From an uncultured Oscillospiraceae bacterium (lineage in GTDB: Bacteria > Bacillota > Clostridia > Oscillospirales > Ruminococcaceae): a DNA stretch of 64,000 nucleotides. Below, one piece after another: positions 54,010 to 63,580 of this stretch (the stretch's first letter is position 1; the number at the start of each line of letters is the position of its first letter). The notes beneath the pieces are model-generated. The model saw only the letters and a list, made by a program, of their open reading frames with translations, had not been told where the DNA came from and searched no databases. The translations under genes and the position numbers were made by a program. The stretch spans positions 1 through 64,000 of the forward strand of contig CAKSLI010000007.1 of assembly GCA_934466475.1 (NCBI GenBank), written 5' to 3'.

Positions 54010-55764
54010 TTATTTTGCTTCGTATTTAAGGGAATTTACCAGATTTTCGTCCGGGGTCACGAACAGAGTGCGGTTGTTGGTGAATATCACCATTCCGGGC
54101 TTTGAGCCGGCAGGCTTCTTCACAAACTTCACCGGAACATAATCCACCGCAACGCCCGAACCGCTGCGTCCCTTGGAATGGTACGCGGCAAGCTGCGCAG
54201 CCTCGAACAGGGTCTGCTCTCCGGGCTGTCTGCCCTCCGTGCATATAATGACATGGGAGCCCGCTATTCCCTGCGTGTGAAGCCAGATGTCGCTTGCCTT
54301 TGCGGTTTTCAGCGTGAGCTGGTCGTTCTGGCGGTTGTTCCGTCCCACGAGTATCTCAAAGCCCTCGCTGGAGCGGAAACGCAGCGGTGCAGAGGTCTTT
54401 TTCACCTTTTCGTCCGCCCTCACTCCGCCTTTGAGGTAGCCCTGTTCCCGGAGCTCCCGGCGTATCTCGGCAAGGTCGGATTCGCTGTCGGTGCGGCTCA
54501 CGGCGTCAAATACGCTGTCGATATAGAGGAGCTCCTGCTGACCCTTTGCGATGAGCTCCGTCAGCATTTTCTCGGCGGTATCCAGCTTGCGGTATTCCGT
54601 GTAGTACTTCTGGGCGTTCTGCGCCGGGCTGAGCCGCGGGTCGAGCTGTATCTCGACCGGCTCGCCGGTGGTGAAGTCCTCCAGCACCGCCTTGGTCTGA
54701 CCCTTTTCCAGACGCCAGATGTTCGCGTTTATCAGGTCGCCCCGGACTCGGAAGACCTCCCGTTCGGAGCATTCCGCGAGTTCCTTTTTCTGGAGCTCCA
54801 GCTTGCGTGAAACGCGCTCGTAGCTGTTCATCAGGAGCTTCAGCAGGTCGTGCGCCCTCTGCTTTGTGCGCTCAGACCTGTCCTGAGAGGCAAAGAAGCT
54901 GTCCAGCAGCGCGTTTGCGGAATCGCAGCGGCTCACCAGCATGGCAGTGGAATACTGCTCGATATTGATAAAGCAGAAGTCCTTTTTCTTTCCGCCAAGC
55001 TCAGAGACAACTGTGAAATCGCATTCACCGCCGTTCAGCGCGGATTTTATGCGGTTCAGGATAAATTTCAGCCTGTCCTTTGCGCTGTCAGTGAGCGCAT
55101 TGCAGGCTATATCAACGTCCTTTGCAGAATACCACGCGATCTCGCGGGTGAGTATCGGGGAAACTCCCTCCAGCACGGAGGTCAGCTTCTTGCAGAGCCG
55201 CTCCGGGCTGTCCTTGACGGCTTCAAGCACCTGTTCAGCCGTGCACTCCAGCAGGCACAGCCTGTCCTGCCGCGGCGGAGCCTCGTACTGTATTCCGGGA
55301 AGCACCCGGCGCACAGAGGATATATCGTCCGTTATGCGCTTTATGCTGTCGATGACCCTGCCGTCACGCACAAGGATAATGTTGCTGTGGCGTCCCATTA
55401 TTTCAGCGATAAGCGTATTTGTCACTATATCGCCAATCTCGTTCGTGCACTCAAAATCAATGGCGACTATGCGCTCCAATCCGTCCTGGCGTATAGCCAT
55501 GAGCTTGCCGCTGCTGAGGTGCTTTCTCAGAAGCATGCAGAACATCGGCGGCTGCTGCGGATTCTCAAAGCTGGCTTCCGTGAGGTTCAGCCGGGCGCTG
55601 ACGCTGTTCGCGGAGAGGACTATCTTTTTGCCGCCGTCCCTGAAGGTACGCAGGGACAGCACTATTTCCTCGCGCGAGGGCTGATACACCTTGTCCACGC
55701 GGGCGCCGACCAGCGGCTGAAGCTCGTTGGTCACTATATGAAGAAAAGCTCCGTCAAGAGACAA
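54010..55764 (-). CDS. rqcH: Ribosome quality-control factor RqcH (NFACT family)
   Basis: A 584-residue protein that binds obstructed 50S subunits and adds alanine tails to stalled chains. The start SLDGAFLHIVTNELQPLVG, the coiled coil (about 270-420) and the NFACT-R domain (FEILVGRNNRQNDQLTLKTA, DIWLHTQGIAGSHVII) are typical. Older names call it fibronectin-binding protein A. It lies between the Nif3-like gene and valS. Confidence 0.94.
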   Translation of the reverse strand: MSLDGAFLHIVTNELQPLVGARVDKVYQPSREEIVLSLRTFRDGGKKIVLSANSVSARLNLTEASFENPQQPPMFCMLLRKHLSSGKLMAIRQDGLERIVAIDFECTNEIGDIVTNTLIAEIMGRHSNIILVRDGRVIDSIKRITDDISSVRRVLPGIQYEAPPRQDRLCLLECTAEQVLEAVKDSPERLCKKLTSVLEGVSPILTREIAWYSAKDVDIACNALTDSAKDRLKFILNRIKSALNGGECDFTVVSELGGKKKDFCFINIEQYSTAMLVSRCDSANALLDSFFASQDRSERTKQRAHDLLKLLMNSYERVSRKLELQKKELAECSEREVFRVRGDLINANIWRLEKGQTKAVLEDFTTGEPVEIQLDPRLSPAQNAQKYYTEYRKLDTAEKMLTELIAKGQQELLYIDSVFDAVSRTDSESDLAEIRRELREQGYLKGGVRADEKVKKTSAPLRFRSSEGFEILVGRNNRQNDQLTLKTAKASDIWLHTQGIAGSHVIICTEGRQPGEQTLFEAAQLAAYHSKGRSGSGVAVDYVPVKFVKKPAGSKPGMVIFTNNRTLFVTPDENLVNSLKYEAK

Positions 55765-55790
55765 GGTTTCTCAGTCCTTTCGCATATAAT

Positions 55791-56567
55791 TTAAACATAG
55801 CTGCACGGCTCGGCTTCGCAGTCGGTCGTGAATACGGGTATCTCAGGGAACGCGCGGCTGACAAGCGCGGCTATCCTGTGGGAAGCGCACTTCTCCGTGC
55901 CGTAGTGCCCTGCGTCAATAAGCGCCATTCCGCTGTTGTGAGCCTCTATCCACACGGAGTGCTTCACATCTCCGGTGAGAAGCGCCTGGCAGCCCAGCGA
56001 TTTTGCTCTCTGGAGCAGGTCTCCGCCGGAGCCGGAGCATACTGCAACGCGTGTAATGGCGTGTTCTGCGCCATCGCAGTACTTCACGCTTTCGAGGTCA
56101 AGGGACTTCTTGCAGTGCTCCGCAAGAGACTTCGCAGTGAAGCCCAGCGGAAGATCGACCACTGCGCCTATTCCGAGGCCGTTCGGGTGCACCTGTTCCA
56201 GCACTCCGCTGCTTTCCCAGCCGAGGAGCTCTATCAGCGCGTCGTTGACGCCCGCTTCGCACATATCAAAGTTAGTATGTATGGCGATAGCGCTTATATC
56301 GTTCATTATGAGGCTGTAAACCGGAGTGCCCTTCATCACGCGCTTCAGCGGGTGGAATATCACCGGGTGGTGCGAAATGATGAGGTTCGCATTCTTGGCG
56401 GCAGCCTCGCTGATGATCTCGTCCGTGATGTCAAGGCAGGCTGCGATCCCGGTCACTGCCGCGGAGGGATCTCCTGTCAGCAGACCCACGTTGTCGTAGC
56501 TTTCCGCCGTGTTCATGGGTGCTATGGTGCCAAGAAAGCCCAGCACCTGACCTACTGTTACTGCCAT
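55791..56567 (-). CDS. Nif3-like dinuclear metal centre protein
   Basis: A 258-residue protein of the DUF34/NIF3 family. The metal-site motifs are ISHHPVIFHPLKRV (about 65-78) and IHTNFDMCEAGVNDAL (about 98-113), and the C-terminal TGDVKH and DAGHYGTEK complete the site. The family may act as a GTP cyclohydrolase I-type or metal-insertion protein; its role is unsettled. It is very often next to trmK, as here. Confidence 0.92.
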   Translation of the reverse strand: MAVTVGQVLGFLGTIAPMNTAESYDNVGLLTGDPSAAVTGIAACLDITDEIISEAAAKNANLIISHHPVIFHPLKRVMKGTPVYSLIMNDISAIAIHTNFDMCEAGVNDALIELLGWESSGVLEQVHPNGLGIGAVVDLPLGFTAKSLAEHCKKSLDLESVKYCDGAEHAITRVAVCSGSGGDLLQRAKSLGCQALLTGDVKHSVWIEAHNSGMALIDAGHYGTEKCASHRIAALVSRAFPEIPVFTTDCEAEPCSYV

Positions 56568-56568
56568 G

Positions 56569-57237
56569 TCATACCTCCGTTGAATCCAGGCGGCGCGCCT
56601 GGTCGTCTATCATATCAGCCAGCCTGCGGAGCTCCTGCGCCTGCTGAGAGGGAGTCCCTGACAGCTCCATTCCGGCGGCGTTTTTGCGCAGCTTGCCGGA
56701 AATATGCCGGAGCATTTCAGGGTCGGTGATCTTCCCGCACAGGCAGAAAAGCTCGTCCGGCTCGGCTGCTTTGCCGGTGTATCTCACAAGCATGACGGTG
56801 TAGAGACGGTCCCCTTCGCTCGCAGTGCGTTCTTCCATTATATCGAATCCGCTGCGGCAGAGCTCGCGGCGGAGCGTATCCGCCTTGGTCATGGGCTGAA
56901 GAATGAACCGTGTGTCTCCTGAAAGGAACCGGCAGCCGGAGATTATCCGCATGATAAGCTCTCCGCCCATTCCACAGATAACAACGTCATCCGCATAGTC
57001 TATCCTGTCCAGTCCATCGGAGAGCACCGCCGTGACATTGGACACGCCCTGCTCCGCGATAGTGCGGCGCGCAGCGGCAAGCGGCCCCTCCCTCACATCC
57101 GAGGCAATGACCGCCTTTGCGCCATTCTGCGCAAGATAGCAGGCGAGCAGCGCGTGGTCAGTCCCCACGTCGCAGACGGTGACTCCTCTGCGGCATAGAC
57201 TGGCGGCGGTGCTGAGCCTGCTCGTAAGTTTTACCAT
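56569..57237 (-). CDS. trmK: tRNA (adenine22-N1)-methyltransferase
   Basis: A 222-residue SAM-dependent enzyme that methylates A22 of tRNA. VCDVGTDHALLACYLAQNG (about 21-39) binds SAM, and GMGGELIMRII is the catalytic-side motif. Its start overlaps the DUF1858 stop by one base and its stop lies next to the Nif3-like start, so the three are coupled. Confidence 0.93.
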   Translation of the reverse strand: MVKLTSRLSTAASLCRRGVTVCDVGTDHALLACYLAQNGAKAVIASDVREGPLAAARRTIAEQGVSNVTAVLSDGLDRIDYADDVVICGMGGELIMRIISGCRFLSGDTRFILQPMTKADTLRRELCRSGFDIMEERTASEGDRLYTVMLVRYTGKAAEPDELFCLCGKITDPEMLRHISGKLRKNAAGMELSGTPSQQAQELRRLADMIDDQARRLDSTEV

Positions 57238-57437
57238 TACTCGCCGAGAGCTGCGTTCAGCTGCTCAACGATCTCGTCTGCGTCAACGCCGTGAACCATG
57301 CATGCCTGCTCAACGGACTCGCCGCGGGAAGCCGGGCAGCCCAGGCAGTGCATTCCCATGCCGAAGAAAATAGGAGCAGCAGCCTCTGCGTTGATGTCGA
57401 GAATATCGCCTATAATAGTATCCTTTGTAACTTTCAT
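57237..57437 (-). CDS. DUF1858 small Cys-pair protein
   Basis: A 66-residue protein of the DUF1858 (hybrid-cluster-associated disulfide) family. The redox pair CLGC (residues 32-35) lies in GMGMHCLGCPASRGESVEQAC. These proteins are common in anaerobes and may act as small redox or metal carriers. It heads the operon and has a start behind AAGGAAA. Confidence 0.88.
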   Translation of the reverse strand: MKVTKDTIIGDILDINAEAAAPIFFGMGMHCLGCPASRGESVEQACMVHGVDADEIVEQLNAALGE

Positions 57438-57509
57438 TTCTGTTTATTTCCTTTCATTTTTGCTGTTTCCCCTGCCGGAAATGCGGTCGAGGACAAATAT
57501 ACATCATAT

Positions 57510-57538
57510 ATTATATCACAGCTTTTTTATTTTGTCCA
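57510..57538 (-). promoter_or_regulatory. Promoter of the DUF1858-trmK-nif3-rqcH cluster
   Basis: Minus strand TGGACA (57533-57538), 17-bp spacer, TATAAT (57510-57515). Confidence 0.78.
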
Positions 57539-57615
57539 GTAGGATTTAAGATAATTCAGTTTTTTTGACGTTACATAGTTATATATTTAATATTGTATAA
57601 AATGAGCCGTACCAC

Positions 57616-57644
57616 TTGATTTTTCAGACGATATATGATATACT
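57616..57644 (+). promoter_or_regulatory. Upstream promoter of livK
   Basis: TTGATT (57616-57621), 17-bp spacer, TATACT (57639-57644). It would give a 350-nt leader. Confidence 0.6.
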
Positions 57645-57649
57645 AATAG

Positions 57650-57980
57650 GAAAGTGTGCTTTTTCACTTTGAAAGAACAGAATCCGGCAGTTTCACGAGC
57701 GCTGGTTTTACTGCTCAGATGTCCAGCAAATTCTGCGGATTATTCAGTGAAAATCAAATGCAGACTAAATTTAGGTGAAATTGTACAAAAAAAATATTTC
57801 AATCGCTCAATAATCAATGCTTTTTCTTCTTGACAGATTTTGAATTAAAGGTTATTATATTATTGCAAAGAAAATTGCAGAAAGCAATTTCAGCGAGAAA
57901 TCAAAATTTCTGGCAAAAGGCGCTGTTCCGCATTCCAGGTGCAGTAAATGCACGGCGGCAACGGAACGGCAGCGTGGAAA
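57650..57980 (+). other. Structured leader region before livK
   Basis: The 556 bp between the DUF1858 gene and livK hold no gene. On the plus strand I see: a hairpin AAAGTG/CACTTT (57651-57672); a long-range pair AATCCGGCAG/CTGCGGATT enclosing GCTGG/CCAGC (57680-57740); and, just before livK, GCTGTTCCG/CGGAACGGCAGC enclosing GTGCA-gtaaa-TGCAC (about 57920-57977). It matches no riboswitch I know. The last hairpin is close enough to the ribosome site to affect translation. Confidence 0.5.
57830..57858 (+). promoter_or_regulatory. Proximal promoter of livK
   Basis: TTGACA (57830-57835), 17-bp spacer, TATTAT (57853-57858). Confidence 0.75.
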
Positions 57981-57993
57981 GGAAGAAACTAAA

Positions 57994-59223
57994 ATGAAAA
58001 ATGTTCTGAAAAAGATTGCAGCGGTTTCTCTCGTTGCAGCAATGGCAGTTCCGTTTGCAGGCTGCTCCAACAACGCAAACAGCTCCTCCGCAGCTGACAA
58101 CAGCGCAGCTTCTGACGGCGAGAGCAACACAGCGACAGGCGGCACATTCCTCCTGGGCGGTATCGGCCCGATCACCGGCGCAGCTGCCGTTTATGGCAAC
58201 GCAGTTAAGAACGGCGCACAGCTCGCAGTTAACGAGATCAACGCTAACGGCGGCGTAAACGGTATGACTCTCGAGCTCAACTTCCAGGATGACGAGCACG
58301 ACGCTGAGAAGTCCGTAAACGCATACAACACCCTTAAGGACGCCGGCATGAAGGCGCTCGTTGGCACAGTTACCTCCGCTCCCTGCGTAGCAGTAAGCGC
58401 TGAGGCTGCAAAGGACAATATGTTCCTGCTCACTCCGTCCGGTTCTTCTCTGGACGCTATATCCGCCGGCGATAACTGCTTCCGCGTATGCTTCACTGAC
58501 CCTGGTCAGGGTAAGATCGCAGTTGATTACATCGTTGACAACAGCCTCGCTACCAAGGTAGGCATCATCTACGACAGCTCCGATGTATACTCCACCGGTA
58601 TCCTCGACGGCTTCAAGGCTGAGGCTGCTGAAAAGGGTCTTGAGATCTCCGCTGAGGAAGCTTTCACTGCTGACGCAAAGACAGACTTCTCCGTACAGAT
58701 CCAGAAGGTTATGGACAGCGGCGCTGACCTGCTCTTCCTCCCGATCTACTATCAGGAAGCTTCCCTTATCCTCCAGCAGGCTAAGTCCGCTGGCATGAAC
58801 ATGACAGTATTCGGCGGCGACGGTCTCGACGGCCTTATCGACCAGCTCGGCGACAAGGTAGACATCGCTCAGGACGTTCTCGTTATGACTCCTTTCGCAG
58901 CTTCTTCTCCTGATGAGAAGTCCGCAGCTTTTACAAAGGCTTACGGCGAGCTCACCAACGGCGAAGTTCCGATCCAGTTCGCCGCTGACGCTTACGACGC
59001 AGTTTACGCTATCAAGCTCGCTCTCGAGAAGGCTGGCGTTAACGACCCGAACATGAGCGCTTCCGACGTTTGCGACAAGATCAAGGTAGCTATGACTGAA
59101 ATCACACTCGACGGCGTAACAGGTTCCACCACATGGACTGCTGACGGCGAGCCCACAAAGGCTCCTCAGGTAATGAAGATCGTTGTTAACGACGGCGTAG
59201 GCTCCTACGTTTCCGCTAAGTGA
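57994..59223 (+). CDS. livK: Branched-chain amino-acid ABC importer, binding lipoprotein
   Basis: A 409-residue lipoprotein (FAGC, Cys24) of the LivJ/K type. It binds leucine, isoleucine or valine, or a related amino acid, outside the membrane: FLLGGIGPITGAAAVYGNAVKNGAQLA is split at the start, and GTVTSAPC and LLTPSGSS bind the ligand backbone. Codon bias (GCT, GTT, AAG) marks high expression. A hairpin after it should leave more LivK than permease. Confidence 0.95.
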   Translation: MKNVLKKIAAVSLVAAMAVPFAGCSNNANSSSAADNSAASDGESNTATGGTFLLGGIGPITGAAAVYGNAVKNGAQLAVNEINANGGVNGMTLELNFQDDEHDAEKSVNAYNTLKDAGMKALVGTVTSAPCVAVSAEAAKDNMFLLTPSGSSLDAISAGDNCFRVCFTDPGQGKIAVDYIVDNSLATKVGIIYDSSDVYSTGILDGFKAEAAEKGLEISAEEAFTADAKTDFSVQIQKVMDSGADLLFLPIYYQEASLILQQAKSAGMNMTVFGGDGLDGLIDQLGDKVDIAQDVLVMTPFAASSPDEKSAAFTKAYGELTNGEVPIQFAADAYDAVYAIKLALEKAGVNDPNMSASDVCDKIKVAMTEITLDGVTGSTTWTADGEPTKAPQVMKIVVNDGVGSYVSAK

Positions 59224-59254
59224 TCATCTGAACTGAACTAACACACAAAATTCG

Positions 59255-59340
59255 GACCCGTATGTATGGTTTCCCCGGAAAACCGGGGAAACTGTACGGG
59301 TCTTATTTGTATAATTACGGCACTTTACTGCCGTAAATTT
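59255..59340 (+). terminator. Two hairpins between livK and livH
   Basis: A long stem (GACCCGTA, GGTTTCCCCGG, loop AAAA, complementary arms, 59255-59302) then TTATTT, followed by a second hairpin ACGGCA/TGCCGT (59319-59335). The first is a partial terminator that can lower expression of the membrane genes. Confidence 0.75.
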
Positions 59341-59417
59341 AAGCAAATTCCGCCGGGACCTGTCGGAGCTTGTTTAAATCTGCGGCAGAATACATTTCCG
59401 AAAGGGGAAGGTTCTTT

Positions 59418-60347
59418 ATGAGCTTTGTTTCTTACCTCATCAGCGGATTAAGCCTCGGAAGTATCTACGCGCTCATAGCGCTGGGCTACACAATGGTTTA
59501 CGGCATTGCAAAGATGCTGAACTTCGCGCACGGCGACATCATCATGGTCGGAGGCTATGCAGTATTCACCGCGATGTCAACGGCATGGTGCCCGGTATGG
59601 CTTTCAGTCATTATCGGTATCGTGGTCTGCACAGTGCTTGGCGTTATCATCGAAAAGGTGGCATACAAGCCGCTCAGGAGCGCGCCTCCGCTTGCTGTAC
59701 TTATCACCGCTATCGGCGTCAGCTACCTTCTCCAGAATCTCGCGCTGCTGATATTCGGCTCCGCTGCGCGGAACTTCACATCAGTCGTTGACGGAATGCC
59801 GCCTTTCCTGATAGTTACCGACAGCGGCGTTCACTTCTTTACCGCTATTGAAACGGGAGTCCAGTCTTCCCTCAAGATATCAATGGAGACGTTCCTCTCC
59901 ATCGTGGTTTCCGTCATCATCATGGCGGCGCTGACATGGTTCATCAACAAGACCAAGGCAGGCAAGGCAATGCTTGCCGTTGCAGAGGACAAGGGCGCGG
60001 CCCAGCTCATGGGAATCAATGTCAACCGCACGATCTCACTCACCTTCGCAATCGGCTCCGCACTTGCAGGCGTTGCAAGCGTGCTGATGTGCTCCGCGTA
60101 TCCGCAGCTCAGCCCGTACACCGGTTCAATGCCCGGCATCAAGGCGTTCGTTGCGGCGGTATTCGGCGGCATCGGCTCTATTCCCGGCGCTATGATCGGC
60201 GGCATACTTCTTGGAATAATCGAACAGCTCGCAAAGGCATACATATCCTCGCAGCTGTCTGACGCTATCGTGTTCCTCGTGCTGATAATCGTACTAGTGG
60301 TAAGACCTACGGGTATCCTCGGCAAGAAGATCCGTGAAAAGGTATAA
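59418..60347 (+). CDS. livH: Branched-chain amino-acid ABC permease LivH
   Basis: A 309-residue membrane protein with eight or nine helices. ISGLSLGSIYALIALGYTMV opens it, and GAAQLMGINVNRTISLTFAIGS (in two parts) is the ATPase-contact loop. The ATG at 59418 follows AAAGGGGAAGG; the longest frame adds 16 residues. The gene ends 13 bp before livM. Confidence 0.95.
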   Translation: MSFVSYLISGLSLGSIYALIALGYTMVYGIAKMLNFAHGDIIMVGGYAVFTAMSTAWCPVWLSVIIGIVVCTVLGVIIEKVAYKPLRSAPPLAVLITAIGVSYLLQNLALLIFGSAARNFTSVVDGMPPFLIVTDSGVHFFTAIETGVQSSLKISMETFLSIVVSVIIMAALTWFINKTKAGKAMLAVAEDKGAAQLMGINVNRTISLTFAIGSALAGVASVLMCSAYPQLSPYTGSMPGIKAFVAAVFGGIGSIPGAMIGGILLGIIEQLAKAYISSQLSDAIVFLVLIIVLVVRPTGILGKKIREKV

Positions 60348-60360
60348 GGGGGGCAGGGAA

Positions 60361-61443
60361 ATGAGCAAGACTACAAAAAACAATTTCATCACCTGCGGAA
60401 TGACCCTCGGTCTTTTCGTAATTTTCGGCATACTTTCAATGACCGGCTTCCTCGGAAGCCAGTATTCCGGACTGCTTGTCCCGATAGGTATTTACATAAT
60501 CCTTTCGATATCCCTGAACCTTACCGTAGGTATCCTCGGTGAGCTTTCCCTGGGACACGCGGGATTCATGTGCATAGGCGCGTATGCCGGCGGTATCTTC
60601 TCACTGATGACCCAGGAGAGCATAAATCCCTCCTGGCTGAGAATGATCCTCGCGCTTATCGTGGGCGGAGTTGCCGCGGCGATATTCGGTATCCTCATCG
60701 GTATCCCGGTGCTGCGTCTCCGCGGCGACTACCTCGCTATTGTTACCCTCGGCTTCGGCGAGATAATCAAGGCGCTCGCAAACAACATCTACCTCACCAT
60801 GGACAAGAACGGAATGCATTTCAGCTTTGCCGCTGCGGTCTCTGACGCTGACAAGGAGACCAGCAAGGTCATACTTGAGGGCGCAAAGGGAATCAAAGCG
60901 CCGCAGGACACCACTCTTATCCTCGTGGTCGTTGTCCTGATGATATCCATGATCATCCTGATGAACTTCATCAACTCCCGTGCAGGACGCGCCTGCATGT
61001 CCGTGCGTGACAACTACATCGCGGCTCAGTCCGTGGGCATCAACGTAACCAAATTCAGGCTCATGGCGTTCACACTGTCTGCGGCTATCGCCGGTGTTGC
61101 CGGAGTTCTTTATTCGCACTCCATCACAATGCTCGCCCCGAAGAAATTCGACTACAACCTGTCGATACTTATTCTGGTATTCGTTGTCCTGGGCGGTCTT
61201 GGAAGCCTGCGCGGCTCGGTTATCGCGACAATTATCCTGTACGCCCTGCCGGAAATTTTCCGTGAGCTCGGCGATTACAGAATGCTCATCTATGCAATAG
61301 TTCTTATCGTTATGATGATATTCAACAACGCGCCTGCATTCATAGCACTGCGCGAAAGAATAGGCATTTCCGCCCCTGTTCAGAAGATAAAGAGCATATT
61401 CGTGCGGAACAAGAATAATGCGGGAGGTGCGGATAATGCCTGA
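60361..61443 (+). CDS. livM: Branched-chain amino-acid ABC permease LivM
   Basis: A 360-residue partner of LivH with about ten helices. Conserved parts are LGELSLGHAGFMCIGAYAGG, GDYLAIVTLGFGEIIK and QSVGINVTKFRLMAF. The ATG at 60361 is preceded by GGGGGGCAGGG. Its 3' end overlaps livG by 8 bp. Confidence 0.95.
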   Translation: MSKTTKNNFITCGMTLGLFVIFGILSMTGFLGSQYSGLLVPIGIYIILSISLNLTVGILGELSLGHAGFMCIGAYAGGIFSLMTQESINPSWLRMILALIVGGVAAAIFGILIGIPVLRLRGDYLAIVTLGFGEIIKALANNIYLTMDKNGMHFSFAAAVSDADKETSKVILEGAKGIKAPQDTTLILVVVVLMISMIILMNFINSRAGRACMSVRDNYIAAQSVGINVTKFRLMAFTLSAAIAGVAGVLYSHSITMLAPKKFDYNLSILILVFVVLGGLGSLRGSVIATIILYALPEIFRELGDYRMLIYAIVLIVMMIFNNAPAFIALRERIGISAPVQKIKSIFVRNKNNAGGADNA

Positions 61444-62209
61444 AAAAAATGCTCCCATGCTTGAAGTAAAGAACCTGTCCATTCAGTTCGGCGGTCTGCG
61501 CGCAGTAGACGGTCTGAATATGTCAATAGGAAAGGGTCAGCTCTACGGTCTTATCGGTCCTAACGGCGCCGGAAAGACCACCGTATTCAATATGCTGACC
61601 GGTGTTTACAAGCCCACCTCCGGCACGATACTCCTTGACGGAAAGAATATCACCGGAAAGCCTGCCATCGCCATCAACAAAGAGGGCATAGCGCGTACTT
61701 TCCAGAACATACGCCTGTTCAAGAACATGAGCGTACTGGACAACGTTAAGGCGGGAATGCACAATCACATCAACTACACAGCTATCGAGGGCGTTCTGAG
61801 GCTCCCGCGGTACTTCAAGGAAGAAAAGCGCGCCAACGAAAAGGCAATGGAGCTGCTCAAGGTGTTCGAGCTTGACGGAGAGGCGCAGCAGATGGCCGCT
61901 AACCTCCCTTACGGCAAGCAGAGAAAGCTTGAAATAGCCCGTGCCCTTGCCACCGACCCGAAGCTGCTGCTCCTTGACGAGCCGGCTGCCGGCATGAACC
62001 CGAACGAGACAGCGGAATTGATGAACACCATCCACTTTGTCCGCGATGAATTCCACATGACTATACTGCTTATCGAACATGATATGAAGCTGGTTTCAGG
62101 CATATGTGAGGAGCTCACCGTGCTGAACTTCGGTCAGGAGCTTGCACAGGGCGAAACCTCGGCGGTGCTCAACGACCCGAAGGTAATCACTGCATATCTC
62201 GGAGAATAA
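61436..62209 (+). CDS. livG: Branched-chain amino-acid ABC ATPase LivG
   Basis: A 257-residue ABC ATPase. Walker A is GPNGAGKTT, the signature is LPYGKQRKLEIARAL (the LivG form in place of LSGGQ), and Walker B is LLLLDEPAAGMN. The ATG at 61436 follows GGGAGGT; a start 18 bp upstream lacks a ribosome site. Confidence 0.96.
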   Translation: MPEKNAPMLEVKNLSIQFGGLRAVDGLNMSIGKGQLYGLIGPNGAGKTTVFNMLTGVYKPTSGTILLDGKNITGKPAIAINKEGIARTFQNIRLFKNMSVLDNVKAGMHNHINYTAIEGVLRLPRYFKEEKRANEKAMELLKVFELDGEAQQMAANLPYGKQRKLEIARALATDPKLLLLDEPAAGMNPNETAELMNTIHFVRDEFHMTILLIEHDMKLVSGICEELTVLNFGQELAQGETSAVLNDPKVITAYLGE

Positions 62210-62222
62210 GGAGGAAAAGCTC

Positions 62223-62933
62223 ATGGCAATGCTGTCAATAAAGGACTTACAGGTATATTACGGCGCCATCAACGCGATAAAGGGCATTTCCTTTGACGTT
62301 GAGCAGGGCGAGATAATCGCGCTCATAGGCGCAAACGGAGCCGGAAAGACCACAACGCTCCACACCATCACAGGACTTGTTCCGGCGAAGCACGGCTCAG
62401 TTATGTTCGGCGGAAAGGACCTCACAAAGACTCCCCCGCACAAGATAGTTTCAATGGGAATGGCGCACGTCCCGGAGGGCAGACGCGTATTTGCGCAGCT
62501 TTCTGTATTTGAAAACCTGATGATGGGCGCCTACACACGCAAGGACAAGGCAGAGATAAACAACTCTCTCAAAATGGTGTTCGACAGATTCCCGCGGCTC
62601 AACGAGCGCCGCAATCAGCTTGCCGGAACCTTATCCGGCGGCGAGCAGCAGATGCTCGCAATGGGCAGGGCGCTGATGTCCAAACCGTCAATAATCCTCA
62701 TGGATGAGCCGTCTATGGGACTTTCCCCGCTGTACGTATCGGAGATATTCGATATCATTCAGGAAATAAACAAGAGCGGAACCACCGTTCTCCTGGTTGA
62801 ACAGAACGCTAAGAAGGCGCTGTCCATAGCTAACCGCGCATACGTGCTGGAAACCGGAAAGATAGTGCTCTCCGGCGATGCAAAGGAGCTCATGAACAAC
62901 GATTCCGTCAAGAAGGCATACTTAGGCGAATGA
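62223..62933 (+). CDS. livF: Branched-chain amino-acid ABC ATPase LivF
   Basis: A 236-residue ABC ATPase, partner of LivG. Walker A is GANGAGKTT, the signature is LSGGEQQMLAMGRAL and Walker B is IILMDEPSMGLSP. GGAGG lies before the ATG at the end of livG. Confidence 0.97.
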   Translation: MAMLSIKDLQVYYGAINAIKGISFDVEQGEIIALIGANGAGKTTTLHTITGLVPAKHGSVMFGGKDLTKTPPHKIVSMGMAHVPEGRRVFAQLSVFENLMMGAYTRKDKAEINNSLKMVFDRFPRLNERRNQLAGTLSGGEQQMLAMGRALMSKPSIILMDEPSMGLSPLYVSEIFDIIQEINKSGTTVLLVEQNAKKALSIANRAYVLETGKIVLSGDAKELMNNDSVKKAYLGE

Positions 62934-62951
62934 CCTGAGGGAGGGAGCATA

Positions 62952-63569
62952 ATGGATAAGTTTGTAGTTACCATTGCCCGCGGCTTCGGAAGCGGCGGCA
63001 GGACCATCGGAAAAATGCTGGCAGAAAAGCTCGGCGTAAAGTTCTACGACAAGGAGCTGATAAGGATCGCTTCTGACGAGAGCGGAATAAACGAGACTCT
63101 GTTCGGGCAGAACGATGAAAAGACCAAGAACGGTCTGTTCGGAAAGCCCGGAGTATATAAGGGCGAGGTCATAGCCCCGGGAAAATCCGGCTTCATCTCC
63201 GAGGAAAACCTGTTCAACTATCAGGCTATGGTGATAAAGAAGCTGGCTTCTGAGGAATCCTGCGTTATCGTAGGCCGCTGCGCGGACTATGTGCTCCGCA
63301 GCGCACCGCATGTGGTGCGTGTGTTCATCTACGCCGATGAGGAGCAGTGCATAAAGAATACCGCCGAGGTCAAGGGCATCACCGACCGCAAAGAGGCAAT
63401 AAAGACGATCACTGCCACCGATAAGGAGCGCGCAGCTTACTACAAGGCGCACACCGGCAGAGAATGGATCGACGCAAGGAACTACGATCTGTGCCTTAAC
63501 AGCGGCGATCTGGGATTCGATAAATGCGTTGACATTATCTCCGATTTTATCAGGACAAAATTAGGATAA
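62952..63569 (+). CDS. Cytidylate-kinase-like protein
   Basis: A 205-residue P-loop protein of the Cytidylate_kin2 family. VTIARGFGSGGRTIGKMLA (residues 6-24) is the modified P-loop, and the C-terminal half has HTGREWIDARNYDLCLNS. Its substrate is uncertain. It lies 18 bp after livF and is likely co-transcribed; a terminator hairpin, doubled by an inserted repeat, follows. Confidence 0.88.
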   Translation: MDKFVVTIARGFGSGGRTIGKMLAEKLGVKFYDKELIRIASDESGINETLFGQNDEKTKNGLFGKPGVYKGEVIAPGKSGFISEENLFNYQAMVIKKLASEESCVIVGRCADYVLRSAPHVVRVFIYADEEQCIKNTAEVKGITDRKEAIKTITATDKERAAYYKAHTGREWIDARNYDLCLNSGDLGFDKCVDIISDFIRTKLG

Positions 63570-63580
63570 AGGAATAAAAA

